From NCBI GenBank assembly GCA_027923505.1, contig BROI01000025.1, forward strand, positions 62,001 through 126,000: a stretch of 64,000 nucleotides of DNA, read 5' to 3'. The notes below the pieces were generated by a model. That model did no database searches. It had not been told where the DNA came from and worked only from the letters and a program-made list of their open reading frames with translations. Positions 1 to 10,548 of the stretch are shown piece after piece; within the stretch, counting starts at the first letter, position 1; the number at the start of each line of letters is the position of its first letter. Position numbers and translations under genes: made by a program. The stretch comes from Mayamaea pseudoterrestris (Eukaryota > Bacillariophyta > Bacillariophyceae > Sellaphorales > Sellaphoraceae).

Positions 1-462
1 GCGAATAGTTTACTCAAGCGAGCCCGCATGGGCGATCAGGACGCAGGTGCTGCTCAATCCATATGCCTCATGGCAACCGATCACCCCAGTATGTGCTCGC
101 CCAAACTAATCGGTCTTCTCGAGTCGGACAATTGGAAGGTTGTTGTTGTTCATGACGGTCATGATACGCTCCGCTTACTTAAGACAAGGAACTGGGATCT
201 TGTTTTAATCGACGATGGCTTATCAGGCATTGACTACAACCAGTGCGTTTCGCAGTTTCGGGCGTGGGAGCACGAGAATCGCGTCAACCGACAAAGGAGC
301 GTCTTCCTAGTGAGTTCCTACAAGATTCCACCCCTTTCAGACGGAACATCCATTGTACTAGCACCCCTTGGTTTTGACCATGTGATTCGTAGACCGATTG
401 AGTGGAGTGATTTGCAGGAATTCCTTTCGACCGGGTGTAAAAATATGTGCATTGTGCGATAG
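1..462 (+). CDS. Receiver-domain protein, C-terminal part (partial at window start)
   Basis: The reading frame is open from base 1 and the first ATG is at 28, so this is probably the end of a longer protein such as a hybrid histidine kinase; a stand-alone start at 28 cannot be excluded. The roughly 144 visible residues look like a CheY-type receiver fold. There is a hydrophobic strand ending in the phospho-acceptor region (DLVLIDDGLSG, about residues 56-66 from the ATG), an upstream VHDGHDTLRLL helix start, and a late RRPIEWSDL segment where canonical receivers have K-P. The conserved Lys is therefore Arg here. Role by family: phosphorelay signalling. Which kinase it belongs to cannot be seen. 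Confidence 0.6.
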   Translation, partial: ANSLLKRARMGDQDAGAAQSICLMATDHPSMCSPKLIGLLESDNWKVVVVHDGHDTLRLLKTRNWDLVLIDDGLSGIDYNQCVSQFRAWEHENRVNRQRSVFLVSSYKIPPLSDGTSIVLAPLGFDHVIRRPIEWSDLQEFLSTGCKNMCIVR

Positions 463-767
463 ACGCTTTATGAATCATTTACACCTTGCAGCAAACAAGT
501 ATGTCAAATTTACCTTGTCGCAAATTTACACGGCATCTATAGGTATGCATTACTCATTCCAATAGATATGTCGCATGTCTCTGGCAGACGGTGGCGGTCA
601 GGCGCAACAAAAAGTGTTCATGAGTCGTGACGTCAGTTATACTCTTTATCATAATCATTTAAACATCCTCAATGTTGTCTGCACAATTTTATTTTGACAA
701 TTTATAGGAGCATGCTGGGCTTCACACCTGACCCGTGACACCGTGCGCGCAGCGTTTGTTACAATTG
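463..767. other. Intergenic, convergent gene ends
   Basis: About 300 bp between the end of the receiver-domain gene and the end of the large minus-strand gene. I see no ORF, repeat or RNA gene in it; it should contain both 3' untranslated regions. Confidence 0.5.
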
Positions 768-3700
768 CTACCACTCATCGCCTTCAATCGAAGACACGGC
801 GCTTGCGAAGCTGTCGTCAAAAGAACGATCATAATTCATGTTGAAAGGGTGCGGGTCAACTGTAGCTGCCGACGCTTCGAGACTTTGGCCCGACGTTGGT
901 AGCTCCACCCTATTCGCGTCGACTTCATACGCAGGTAGTGATTCGTACAAACCGCAGCAAGATTGAGTCAGCAAAATGATAAATGAAGGGGGCAAGTTCA
1001 GCAGCAATGCAAGTGCATTTTCATTCTCTAGATTGTCCCTTGTGCTTGGCCATAACAACACTTGAATAAGAGCGGCGCAAGCAAGGCGATGAGGACTTGG
1101 TTTATTTCCTTCCATTTGAAGCTGCTTTTTCAACCAATCAACCAGCCATGGAGTTGCTTGGACGAGGTCTTGCCGAGTAATGCACCAAAAGCTTCGCATA
1201 AACAATTTTGCAGCAAATACTGGGTCGACACGGCCTCGAGAAGCGTCGTGAAACTCTCCATATGTGCGCACATGTAGAACGTGCTGCTCCAACAGCCAAA
1301 GAAGATGAAGCAGCGACTCGCCAAGCACAAACGTTTGTGGCGACATTGTTGAAAGGATTTGAATTTGGTCGGTTAAAAGGAAATCTTCCGCTTCGTCCAT
1401 ACTCATGCCGCACTCGCTCATTAATATATCACAACATTCAAGCGTCAATCCCTCGTTGCCGCCTAGCAGATTCGCTCCAGCTTGTAGGTTGTTAACAAGT
1501 GTGCACTGCTTTGATAATAACGCGATATCAGGTGCGAATGGTGACTTATGCAAAACCAATCTGCCGGCATGGAAACACGCTGCATTGATTACAATTTGAA
1601 GAGGAACGCCCGCCACAGGATCATTTTTGGTGTTTAATACGAGTAGGGATGGTAGCAACACATCAAAGTCGATACCAACTTGTTCTGCAGCAGGATTCAA
1701 TGCGAGCCGTACATCATTAATTATGCGACCATGCCGAGTTAGCTCGTCGTAATTACCATTCATTAATGATTCGTACATAGCGGGTAAAAGGACTTGTGCA
1801 TCGCAACCAGCATTCGCCATGCATGCACGAGCTAATTTCCAAATCCATTCCGTTGGAACACTGTGTTTGTCGTGCTCCATGTCACCGTTTATTTCTAAAA
1901 TTTCGCTGAGCTGCTGCACTACCCAAGACCGAACTTCTAATTGGCCCAACATCACATGCCTTCCATCCACCTCCAGCACAGAAAATGCCAGCCGTGTTTT
2001 GTTGTCAAGAGAATCCCAATACAGCACTCCAGACACATCATCGATTAGCTTAAACAAGAGGTCTGCCGCGTCCGAAGATGAGGAAACAATCAGTTTGACA
2101 AGCGATAGACAGTATTCCATTGACAAACTCTCGCCCCCAACAGTGTCATCGCGACTGCGATTTCGAAGCTCGTCAGGGATCACGGCATTGAGAAGCAATA
2201 GAGCAGTCGGTAGAAAATTGCGAGTGACTGCCGTCCGTAACAAGCAACGCAGTGGCCACAGATTATCGTTGCTTTCATCCTTGTACACCATGAAAGCACT
2301 TGCGGCAGCAAGCATCATGCATGCGCTAGATGAGTCGTAATGTTCGTTGGTACTCAAAAATTGTTCCAAAGTGCGCGAGCAAACAATTCCGCCATGGATC
2401 AAAAGACTGACTGTCATATCAGAAAGGTGTTGCAAGACTAACTTGTCCTGTTCAGCGATTGGAACCGAGGTTGCTGAGTCAATCAATTGTATGCCATCCA
2501 GGAGCCCTTCGAGCGTGGCTCGCTCGTCGTCGTCATCAATCTTGTTGTAGGAATTCCAAAGTAGCCTCAATGACTCCGCGTCTTGGAGCATATCTAATGC
2601 GACGCTAGCTGCAGAAAAGTAATTACCATTGTTCATCAGCCAACTGAGAATTTGTTGGAACGACGTTGCAGCACCATTTTGCATTGCTGCTTTGCGCATT
2701 GTAACAACAGCCCAGCCCTTGGTGCTACTCCGAGCGCCTAATTGAACACTAACGACTGGATGCTGCGATTCAAATTCCAATTTATCGTTAGCTTCTTGCC
2801 TTGACCGAATTTTAAACTCGCGCAGCAGGCGCCTGGACTTTTGCCTCGGAGTCAATGTAACAACGCCCGCCGAATCATCTTTTAAGTTACGACTCGTCGA
2901 TGTTAATAGGTCTTGTAAATTGCTGTTTGATAAGCGGAAAATGGCATCCTCCACTGTGAATCCAGGCGATGCATCTGTGGTCACTCCATCAACTTGCTCG
3001 TCGCTCCAGGTAAGTATAACGGGCGGCGTAATAGTCTTACGTGGCTTCGGCCGTTTCTCCAAAAGTCTAAGTGGTAGCACCGGCGACCATGAGGACTTTA
3101 AATCAAGCGGTTCACCATTGCCAATTTCGCACACGTGTGCGCCGTGCAAAGCCGTCGCTCCTTCCCAACAAACAAAGTATCGAAGCGATGATATTACAAG
3201 GATACACCATCCTTGGCCAAGAGAGCACCAGGTGGAACTTGCATCGGCAGCAACTCCTACTGGCAACGTCAATTGGGCAAAATTAGCGTCGCGCAACTCG
3301 GTTGTGATGGCCGGTCTCAAATTCCGCTTCTCATCATGATCTAATCGATAAAAGTCATTTATAGTTAAGTCGTCACTTGGAACGTACTCAATGGCTTGCA
3401 AGGTTCGCTGCACAATTGAAATGTGCCCTTCATGATCATCGATAAACACCATTGCCAACGCTGGTGGAACAGTCCACGGAAATGACGCACCGACGACCAA
3501 AGTAGTCAATTCTTGTACATCAGGCAATCGAATAGGAATCATTTGAAATTTTCCAATGCTTATAGAACGCTTCCTTGCTACTTCATCAGCCGCGTCCTCT
3601 GATTCACCAGACAGCTCGGGCGCAGCGTTCATTGCAGGTGGCTCACCAGGAATAATATTCGCAAATTCATCATCCGACGCATCTATTCGAATGGCTAGCG

Positions 3701-5291
3701 CCTCGCACGCCGCATATCCCAGCACCAATAGAAATTCCAATCCGCCCCAGTAGAAAGGAGAAACATCGCGTGGAACAAACGGCAAGTACACGGTACGCTC
3801 CTGCGAGTAGGTGCGGAGGGAAACAAACGTGACAAAACCACCATTGTCACGGCGCTTGGACAGGCGGCTTCTCGCTGCAACTGACTCGAACGTTGTACCC
3901 GATGCCACCGAGGTGCCCGAGTCTGACACGACGGACGCCGCGCGACTCATCGATGGATGGGTCTTTGCCGCTGCATTTTCTCCATCACTACTATTACTTG
4001 GTGGCTGCAACAACTGTCGTCGCGTCCTGTGCCGCTTTCGCCCCGCACCAGCCACGACAATGTAGTCAAACGCTGCGACGCAATGCGTCGGTTGATTCTT
4101 GTTTGTTTCAAACACCAAACTTGGTAAATCTGTCGTGGAATCCCACAGCGAGTGATCCCAGACGGACACGCTAGTCGAGTTGAACGTTTTGCCGACTACT
4201 TTGTCATTTTGATTTATTAATTCGTCATCGTCGTCGTCATCTAACTCGTCGCCTTCCTCCTCAGCCGTCGCACTAAGCGTGTCTTGTTTTCGTTGCGTTC
4301 GTCCCTTCTTAGTACCTTGCCTCCACGCCAACGACAGCGACACGGAATGCAGCGGCTGACAAAGTGGCAACAGCTGCTCCTTGATGCGCTTCACCACGCT
4401 TGGTCCCAGCAGAAAGGATTCCATGCCGTTTGAAAAGGGATCAACTGCATCAGTTTGAATTGTTGTAGTGGATTGTTTGGTGGCGCCTGCTGGAGTCTTG
4501 CCCACGAGCAAGTCGCAAGTGTCGTAAATGTGAACCTGTCCAGCCGTTGTCAAGCATGCGAGCAAGAGTCGAGCAGGAATGTCATTGTCATTGTCTATAT
4601 TTGCTACCCCTGGCTCGCTGTTCTCTGCTGTAGATTGTTCATTTGCCGTCATTGATTCGGTTCGTCGCTGCATCTGCCATTCTCGTCTCGTCTTGTCTCC
4701 CTCGTCACTACGCCCAAGACTGAGCAAGTGCACCAACTCGTGCGCTCGCTGGGACGGCTCGTTGTCGCAAATTGCCGCTTGTCGAAACAGACAGACGGAT
4801 ACTAGCTGCACTGGGGATATTGATGATGATGACGCGTCAAGAGTCATGGAGCTTGGCCACTGCAGGCGACGTTTCGTTTGACAAACGGGAACGAACTGCG
4901 GTGCATTCGTTTCGTCTCGTTCGTCTGCATCATTTGGTTGCTGCTGTCGCTCGATCAGTTCCAACAGTATCACGTCTCCAGCTGTTTCTATGGACGACGA
5001 CGAAAGAAGGGTGGCCGTGAGAATCAACGACGATTCGTCATCGCTCGTGTCTTGTTCATCTTCTTCTCCAGCAATTTTTACGACGATTGCATCCCGCACT
5101 TCATCCGCCGATACTTGGGCCGCAACGTGGAGAATGATTCGTTCCTCCTTGGTGCGACTCACTGTAGACGATGATTGATTATTATTTGGACCATCAGCAA
5201 CCGAACATTCCCATCGCGGCCGTTTCCAGTCGTACTGCCACGGCTTGTTCCTTATAGGCAATGATGATGAGTTATTCTCGAGTAAATTCAT
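768..5291 (-). CDS. Large unrecognised protein, beta-propeller-like N-half and helical C-half
   Basis: A single uninterrupted 1507-codon frame. I do not recognise the family. The N-terminal half has strand-rich, WD-like segments (for example LLLACLTTAGQVHIYDTCDLL and SVSVWDHSLWDSTTDLPSLVF) broken by acidic and serine-rich low-complexity loops. From about residue 850 it becomes helical (for example ILSWLMNNGNYFSAASVALDM and later paired helices), like an alpha-solenoid. Propeller plus solenoid is the layout of nucleoporin and coat proteins, so a scaffold role in the nuclear pore or in membrane traffic is conceivable, but this is inference from layout only. The start ATG at 5291 faces the NVL-type gene across a 299-bp gap that probably holds both promoters. 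No signal peptide or membrane segment is seen. Confidence 0.7.
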   Translation of the reverse strand: MNLLENNSSSLPIRNKPWQYDWKRPRWECSVADGPNNNQSSSTVSRTKEERIILHVAAQVSADEVRDAIVVKIAGEEDEQDTSDDESSLILTATLLSSSSIETAGDVILLELIERQQQPNDADERDETNAPQFVPVCQTKRRLQWPSSMTLDASSSSISPVQLVSVCLFRQAAICDNEPSQRAHELVHLLSLGRSDEGDKTRREWQMQRRTESMTANEQSTAENSEPGVANIDNDNDIPARLLLACLTTAGQVHIYDTCDLLVGKTPAGATKQSTTTIQTDAVDPFSNGMESFLLGPSVVKRIKEQLLPLCQPLHSVSLSLAWRQGTKKGRTQRKQDTLSATAEEEGDELDDDDDDELINQNDKVVGKTFNSTSVSVWDHSLWDSTTDLPSLVFETNKNQPTHCVAAFDYIVVAGAGRKRHRTRRQLLQPPSNSSDGENAAAKTHPSMSRAASVVSDSGTSVASGTTFESVAARSRLSKRRDNGGFVTFVSLRTYSQERTVYLPFVPRDVSPFYWGGLEFLLVLGYAACEALAIRIDASDDEFANIIPGEPPAMNAAPELSGESEDAADEVARKRSISIGKFQMIPIRLPDVQELTTLVVGASFPWTVPPALAMVFIDDHEGHISIVQRTLQAIEYVPSDDLTINDFYRLDHDEKRNLRPAITTELRDANFAQLTLPVGVAADASSTWCSLGQGWCILVISSLRYFVCWEGATALHGAHVCEIGNGEPLDLKSSWSPVLPLRLLEKRPKPRKTITPPVILTWSDEQVDGVTTDASPGFTVEDAIFRLSNSNLQDLLTSTSRNLKDDSAGVVTLTPRQKSRRLLREFKIRSRQEANDKLEFESQHPVVSVQLGARSSTKGWAVVTMRKAAMQNGAATSFQQILSWLMNNGNYFSAASVALDMLQDAESLRLLWNSYNKIDDDDERATLEGLLDGIQLIDSATSVPIAEQDKLVLQHLSDMTVSLLIHGGIVCSRTLEQFLSTNEHYDSSSACMMLAAASAFMVYKDESNDNLWPLRCLLRTAVTRNFLPTALLLLNAVIPDELRNRSRDDTVGGESLSMEYCLSLVKLIVSSSSDAADLLFKLIDDVSGVLYWDSLDNKTRLAFSVLEVDGRHVMLGQLEVRSWVVQQLSEILEINGDMEHDKHSVPTEWIWKLARACMANAGCDAQVLLPAMYESLMNGNYDELTRHGRIINDVRLALNPAAEQVGIDFDVLLPSLLVLNTKNDPVAGVPLQIVINAACFHAGRLVLHKSPFAPDIALLSKQCTLVNNLQAGANLLGGNEGLTLECCDILMSECGMSMDEAEDFLLTDQIQILSTMSPQTFVLGESLLHLLWLLEQHVLHVRTYGEFHDASRGRVDPVFAAKLFMRSFWCITRQDLVQATPWLVDWLKKQLQMEGNKPSPHRLACAALIQVLLWPSTRDNLENENALALLLNLPPSFIILLTQSCCGLYESLPAYEVDANRVELPTSGQSLEASAATVDPHPFNMNYDRSFDDSFASAVSSIEGDEW

Positions 5292-5590
5292 CGTTCAGAC
5301 ATGTTTTGGAATATATTTTGATTGTTTGTATTGAATTTAATTTGGAGACTGCCATGGTTGCGAACGATGGAAATCCATCAATCAAAACCGCTGAGACTTT
5401 ATGATGTCTTACCGTTTTAAAGCGGTACTCACCGATCGCCACTCGTTCCTTCGAAACAACCACCATGTCGGCAAGCAATGTCGGCAAGCGCCAACTTACT
5501 GTGGTTATACAAGCTCTACAAGCTGTACAAAAATCTACCGGTATCAAATTGGCAATAGAGAGTTAAAGGTGAATTAAAACAACAAAATTT
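5292..5590. promoter_or_regulatory. Divergent promoter region
   Basis: A 299-bp gap between two divergent starts (large minus-strand protein and AAA ATPase). It must carry both promoters by position. I see no clear TATA box or other named motif. Confidence 0.4.
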
Positions 5591-8147
5591 ATGATCTATT
5601 CCTCCCCGACAATGTCGCCAGTTGTTGACAGCAAGCTCCAGCACCTTGTCAAGAAGATTCTCGAGTCGACCGATGCAGCCTCCTCGACCACAAGTAATAA
5701 TGATGCTGCAGCTAGTACCAGCGAAACAATCATGAATACGCAGCCAAGTGTTGACTACGTTGTAACCATGCTGCGCACCAAGTATAAGGAGTACTTGCGA
5801 AAAGACTTGGTCACGCTGAAAAGCCAAGTGGAGCAAGTGTTGCGGCAGCGCGACCGCAAGCGCAAGTCGCACGACGACGACGAAGACGCTTACGATGCCG
5901 CCGTCATGGCCGAGGAAGCGCTGCGGGAAAGTGTGATGTCAAACGACGGTGGTGGTGGTCTCAATGCGTCGCTGCGGGAGCGATACAAGCAGGTGCAACT
6001 GGAGCGTGAAACGACTAGTCAGCAGCAAGATGAAACGGCATCAACCAAAAGTGATACAAAGCCCGGCAGCAGCAAGAAACTGACTCCAAAGAAGCGCAAA
6101 AATATGCTCTCCAAATCATCATCATCCACAAATAATACACTCGACGCATCGTCAGTACCGGATTTCATGACACCCGTCCCTCGCCCCGACGAGCGCTATT
6201 CCGACTTGGGCGGCATGGACGCTATCATTTTGGAGCTGCAGCAGCTCGTCGAGTACCCCATGGTCCGGCCCGAGCTTTATAGTCATTTAGGCATTGATCC
6301 GCCGCGGGGTGTTTTGCTGCGGGGACCGCCCGGCACGGGCAAGTCGCACTTGGCGAATGCAGGTATGTGTATGTTGTTGTGTGTGTGTGTAATACAATCT
6401 TGTCGAAGCTCTTTGGATGATATTAAGTCAAATTGGTTTTTACTCACGAGCTTAACTCTTGTTTACAGTCGCCGGTGAGTTGGGCGTTCCATTCTTTCGC
6501 GTGTCAGCTCCGGAGCTAGTTTCCGGCATGTCGGGCGAGTCGGAAGGCCGCATACGCGACTTGTTCGCTCGGGCGAGTGCACTGGCTCCAGCACTCATAT
6601 TTTTGGATGAGCTCGACGTGATTGCACCCAAACGAAGCGAGGGAACATCCACCAGAGGCATGGAGAAGCGCATGGTGGCGCAGCTGCTGCTGAGCATGGA
6701 CATGGTGCGACCGCAAAATAATCGCAATCAAGCGGCCGTTGTCGTCTTGGCCGCCTCGAATCGACCAGATGCATTGGACGCGGCACTGCGACGGGCGGGG
6801 CGATTTGATAAGGAAATACTATTGGGAGTGCCGGATGAAGCGGCGCGGGAACGTATCTTACGCACCATGACCAAAAGTATGCGACTGTCGGGCGACTTTG
6901 ACTACAAAGTCTTGGCGCGCAGGACTCCTGGGTTTGTCGGTGCAGATATTCGTAGCTTGGCGAGGGAAGCCGCAGTTCTTGCCATTGATCGAATCTTTCA
7001 CAATGTGCTATGCGAGCAGCAGGATGAGAATCCAGAAACGCCTGGTCTGGCAGTCGATGGACTAGATGCGGAGGATCGTATGAACGTCGTGTCGTTGACA
7101 CAGGAGCAAATGGAGCCATTGTACGTTACCATGGACGACTTTTTGCAAGCTGTTCCCTTGGTGCAACCATCCAGCAAGCGCGAAGGCTTTGCCACAGTTC
7201 CTGATGTAAGCTGGGAAGCCATTGGTGCACTGGAAAGCATTCGCGAGGAGTTGTCGATTTCCATTCTAGAACCCATTCGCAATCCGGAAAAGTTTCAAGC
7301 CTTGGGTCTCTCGTTACCAGTTGGATGCTTGCTTTATGGACCACCTGGATGCGGCAAGACCTTGCTTGCCAAGGCGATTGCCCATGAGAGTGGCGCTAAC
7401 TTTATCAGCGTCAAGGGCCCCGAGCTCTTGGACAAGTATGTTGGCGAAAGTGAACGCGCTGTCAGACAAGTGTTTGCTCGCGCGAGCGCGTCAAAGCCAT
7501 GTATTGTATTTTTCGATGAATTGGATAGTCTTTGTCCTAAACGAGGAAGTGATGGTGGCAGCGGGGGTGGTGTCAGTGAGCGGGTCGTCAATCAGCTGTT
7601 GACGGAGCTCGATGGGCTTAACAGCCGCCGCAGTGTCTACGTTATCGGAGCTACAAATCGTCCCGAGCTGATTGACTCGGCAATGCTTCGACCTGGTCGT
7701 TTGGATAGGCTGCTGTACGTTCCTCTGCCAACGCCAACGGATAGAGTAGCAATTTTGAAGGCACTAGCGAGCGGAGTTGCCTTGGCTGACGATGTGGACC
7801 TAGAGGCGATTGGACTGTGCCATCGAGCAAACGGTTACAGCGGCGCTGATTGTGCCGCACTACTGCGTGAGGCTGGTTTGGCGGTGTTGAAGGAAGATCT
7901 TGCTCGAAAGGTTGACACTCTGCCAGAGTTGTTAAGAATCACTGCCAAACACTTTGACGCCGCCTTTAACGCTGTCATGCCTTCTGTTTCCAAAAAAGAC
8001 CAAGCTCGATACGATCGTATGCGAGATCGCATGGCACGAGCGCGATCAAGAGGGGATGTAGCGGACCATGGTCCCGTCCCTGACGATGCTCTTCATGACA
8101 TGAGCGATGAACGTGCACCAAGTCCCGACAAGGCATTAGCAACCTAG
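5591..8147 (+). CDS. NVL: Nuclear VCP-like AAA ATPase (NVL/Rix7 type)
   Basis: Two exons, 5591-6362 and 6469-8147, with a 106-bp GTATGT...CAG intron; joined they read 816 aa. The first Walker A (GPPGTGKSHLANA) lies just before the intron and the second exon continues VAGELG, so the intron follows the P-loop helix. The protein has an N-terminal segment (about 15-75, VDYVVTMLRTKYKEYL) like the NVL nucleolin-binding region, a Lys/Ser-rich nuclear-localisation-like linker, then two AAA domains. D1 has LIFLDELDVIAPKR and D2 has GPPGCGKTLLAK and IVFFDELDSLCPKR, followed by a GATNRPELIDSAMLRPGRLDR box. Both Walker B motifs are intact. By family, NVL/Rix7 extracts factors from pre-60S ribosomes in the nucleolus. 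The start may be the second Met at 5612. Cdc48 is less likely because the Cdc48 N-domain is absent. Confidence 0.9.
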
Positions 8148-8251
8148 CGTTCAAATTATCACTACCCACTTTGTAAAGTAATAGATAACGCAGTCAACTG
8201 TATATTACATGCAATCTCCTAAAAGAGACAACAATGCCACTTAAAAAATCC

Positions 8252-9943
8252 TCACTCCACTACGGCAAACGCTCCCAACTCCACGCACTGCTTGGCCAGT
8301 GCCAGCCACGTCAAATCGCAAAGATAGTCCCGGCAGGTGCGACTGGCGTGCGAGTCATCTTCCCCGGTATCGTCATTGTCGCAGAGCGCCTGCAGCTGAT
8401 CCACCTTGCATGTCCGCGGGTTCTGCTTGAACTTTTGCAATACGTAAATCAAGGCTTCGTAGCATTCGTTGGAGACTTGCAGGCCGTCCTGCGATGGCAA
8501 GCTGTTGTTGCCGTTGTTGGTGCTGTTGGTCGTTGTTGTTGCGTATAGACTCTGCTTCTCCGAAAGCGACGCCGCCCGCACCAGCGTGTCAAGTCGGACC
8601 CGCAGCGCCGCGTTTCGACCAACGACGGCGGTGTCCGTCGACATGCACTCTTGATCTTGTTGCTGCTGCTGCTGCTGCTGCTGCTGCAAAGCTTGCGCTC
8701 GCTGCCACTTGGCTCGCTCATTGTGCTCCCTATACGTGCGTTGCAGCGTCTCGTGAATGTACTGCACCGTCACTTGGTTCTGCAACTGCGTCCAAGTTTC
8801 ATCCAGCATGCTTTCCAGCTCGCGTTTGGCTTGCTCCGACACTTGGTTCAGCGGCCTCGTGCCAAGTTCGCGATGCAGCGCCATGCGGTGCTTGGTCTGC
8901 GCAGACAGCAGCTGCTTGGTGGCCTTCTGCACCACGCGCCCGTAGGACCAGTCGTGCGTCGCCAGCGCCACGGTAACGTGAAAGCTGCATTCAGCGGCAC
9001 ACGCCTTGGCGCAGTGCACGTAGCCGCGCGGCAAGTATAGCACGTCGCCCGGTTGTAAAACGGTCTGCAGCAAGACGTTTCCCTGCAAAACGTAGTCTGG
9101 CACGGGCAGTGACTCGCATTTGCCCACTTGCTCGTGTCGATAGGGCAGCGCCACGGGCACTTGCTCGTAGACGATCCACTCCTTGTTTCCCAGCAGTTGC
9201 ACCACCAAGACGTCGCGGTCATCGGCGTGCGCCGGCACGGACTGCACCATGGGTGGTGTCAAGTAGGTATTGACGTAAACATGCGGCAGCGAGTGTTGCA
9301 AGTCGTGACACAGTGCAAACAAGTGTTCGCTCAAAATTTCGGCGTGGTTGATGACAATGGAGCAACCGTCCAAGTAGGCCGCAAACAGTGAATGGTGGTA
9401 CTTTTCCGCCAGGGCGTCTGGTCCTAGGTTGGATTGATTCTGAAAGAGCAACGTTTGTGAAAATGATGGTTGCTGCTGCTGCTTGATATTATCAATGTCG
9501 TCGTCGTTGAGCGAAACGCTCTCCTCCGACTGTACGCGGCAAGCTTCCAGTAGCTGCAGCAGCACGTTCCAGCCATTTCGTATCAAGCTGGTGTATGGAT
9601 CGTCAGCAGCATTACTAATACTGTTATTCGTTTTACCATTCATAGCAAAATTACCATTTCCATTCATAGTATCACTCGCATTCGCGCAAAAGAGCGCGCA
9701 GGAGCGCTGGTAGACGGACTCGAAGAAGGTTGACACGTCAAGCTCGCTGCCGTTGCGCAAGATGGTTTGCAAAGCCAAGGATTCTGATTCAGGTGGTTGC
9801 AAAGATTCTGGTGGCGGTGGCTGCTGGTGCTGCTGTTGGTCTTGCGGCGGCGGCTGCGTGTGGACGTTGTTGTCGTCAATCATGTCGTCGTCGTTCATAT
9901 CGTTGTCGTTAGTAGCAGTAGCGTCTTGCTGCTCCTGCTGCAT
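8252..9943 (-). CDS. JmjC/cupin-type Fe(II)/2-oxoglutarate oxygenase, NO66/MINA-like
   Basis: 563 aa. After a Gln/Asp-rich low-complexity N-terminus (about 1-55) comes the cupin core. It contains the metal-binding HxD (SVPAHADDRDVLVVQLLG, about residues 235-250), the GNKEWIVYEQVP strand typical of ribosomal oxygenases, and the distal His in LQPGDVLYLPRGYVHCAKA (about 298-312). The order and spacing of HxD...H match the NO66/MINA53 family, which hydroxylates His in ribosomal proteins; histone demethylation has also been claimed for it. A poly-Q tract of about 10 residues lies near 425. The C-terminal third is helical as in the family. It is divergent from the HECT gene across a 605-bp gap. Function is assigned by family; substrate unknown. 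Confidence 0.75.
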   Translation of the reverse strand: MQQEQQDATATNDNDMNDDDMIDDNNVHTQPPPQDQQQHQQPPPPESLQPPESESLALQTILRNGSELDVSTFFESVYQRSCALFCANASDTMNGNGNFAMNGKTNNSISNAADDPYTSLIRNGWNVLLQLLEACRVQSEESVSLNDDDIDNIKQQQQPSFSQTLLFQNQSNLGPDALAEKYHHSLFAAYLDGCSIVINHAEILSEHLFALCHDLQHSLPHVYVNTYLTPPMVQSVPAHADDRDVLVVQLLGNKEWIVYEQVPVALPYRHEQVGKCESLPVPDYVLQGNVLLQTVLQPGDVLYLPRGYVHCAKACAAECSFHVTVALATHDWSYGRVVQKATKQLLSAQTKHRMALHRELGTRPLNQVSEQAKRELESMLDETWTQLQNQVTVQYIHETLQRTYREHNERAKWQRAQALQQQQQQQQQQDQECMSTDTAVVGRNAALRVRLDTLVRAASLSEKQSLYATTTTNSTNNGNNSLPSQDGLQVSNECYEALIYVLQKFKQNPRTCKVDQLQALCDNDDTGEDDSHASRTCRDYLCDLTWLALAKQCVELGAFAVVE

Positions 9944-10548
9944 GGTTGATGTAGTATGTATTGACAGATGGTATACCGTAGTCGCTTTGTTTCTTCTAGA
10001 GGTACATCTGACTATGGCGGTGGTGCAGATTGGCCGTCACGCGGATGACTTCCATGGTGACGCCGCACTTTGCGAAAATGACGTCGATTAGTAATTGTCT
10101 CACTGTGACTCAATAGTCATTACGACTATTGCCCCACGACAAATGACCCGACAACTGGCGTGTCTGGGTCATTTTCGTTTGCATGCATCATCCACCTCTC
10201 GTCGCTCGCTGCATGCCGCTTTGTCCGTCCTTCTGCAACAACAACAAGTGCAACAGCTCCCTCATATTGCATACACCGTTAGCTGCAACAATCTATTACA
10301 GGAATCCTTTTTGGTTGTCAACGCACAATTAAGATTGAGCCAAGACCTGCTGCTGCTAAATCATAAAGTTGCGTGCGCAAGTGTGACACCTGCAGCAAGA
10401 GGTCCGTCTCGATCGATCCGAAGCGCATTCGGTATATACTTATTGCCACTCGACAATTTACATATTGACCATCGCCAAAATCATTGATTTAATTCTGTGA
10501 TTTGCATTCTTCATTTAAGGACGTCTATTACTACCGCAATCCATAACA
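9944..10548. promoter_or_regulatory. Divergent intergenic region with two adjacent inverted repeats
   Basis: 605 bp between the oxygenase and HECT-ligase starts. It holds a perfect 8-bp inverted repeat (CAATAGTC-5 nt-GACTATTG, 10111-10131) and, 9 bp on, a longer one (AAATGACCC GACA ... TGTC T GGGTCATTT, 10141-10174). A plus-strand ORF at 10095-10487 overlaps these, has no recognisable protein features and is not called. Confidence 0.5.
10111..10174. promoter_or_regulatory. Pair of inverted repeats (possible factor-binding sites)
   Basis: CAATAGTC/GACTATTG with a 5-nt spacer, followed by a 13-bp stem with a single bulge around a 7-nt centre. Placement in a divergent promoter favours dimer-binding regulatory sites, but an old transposon footprint is possible. 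Confidence 0.35.

Noticed and set aside
10095-10487. 130-codon plus-strand ORF in the divergent promoter
   Set aside because: No domain, overlaps the inverted repeats, and sits directly upstream of the HECT start.
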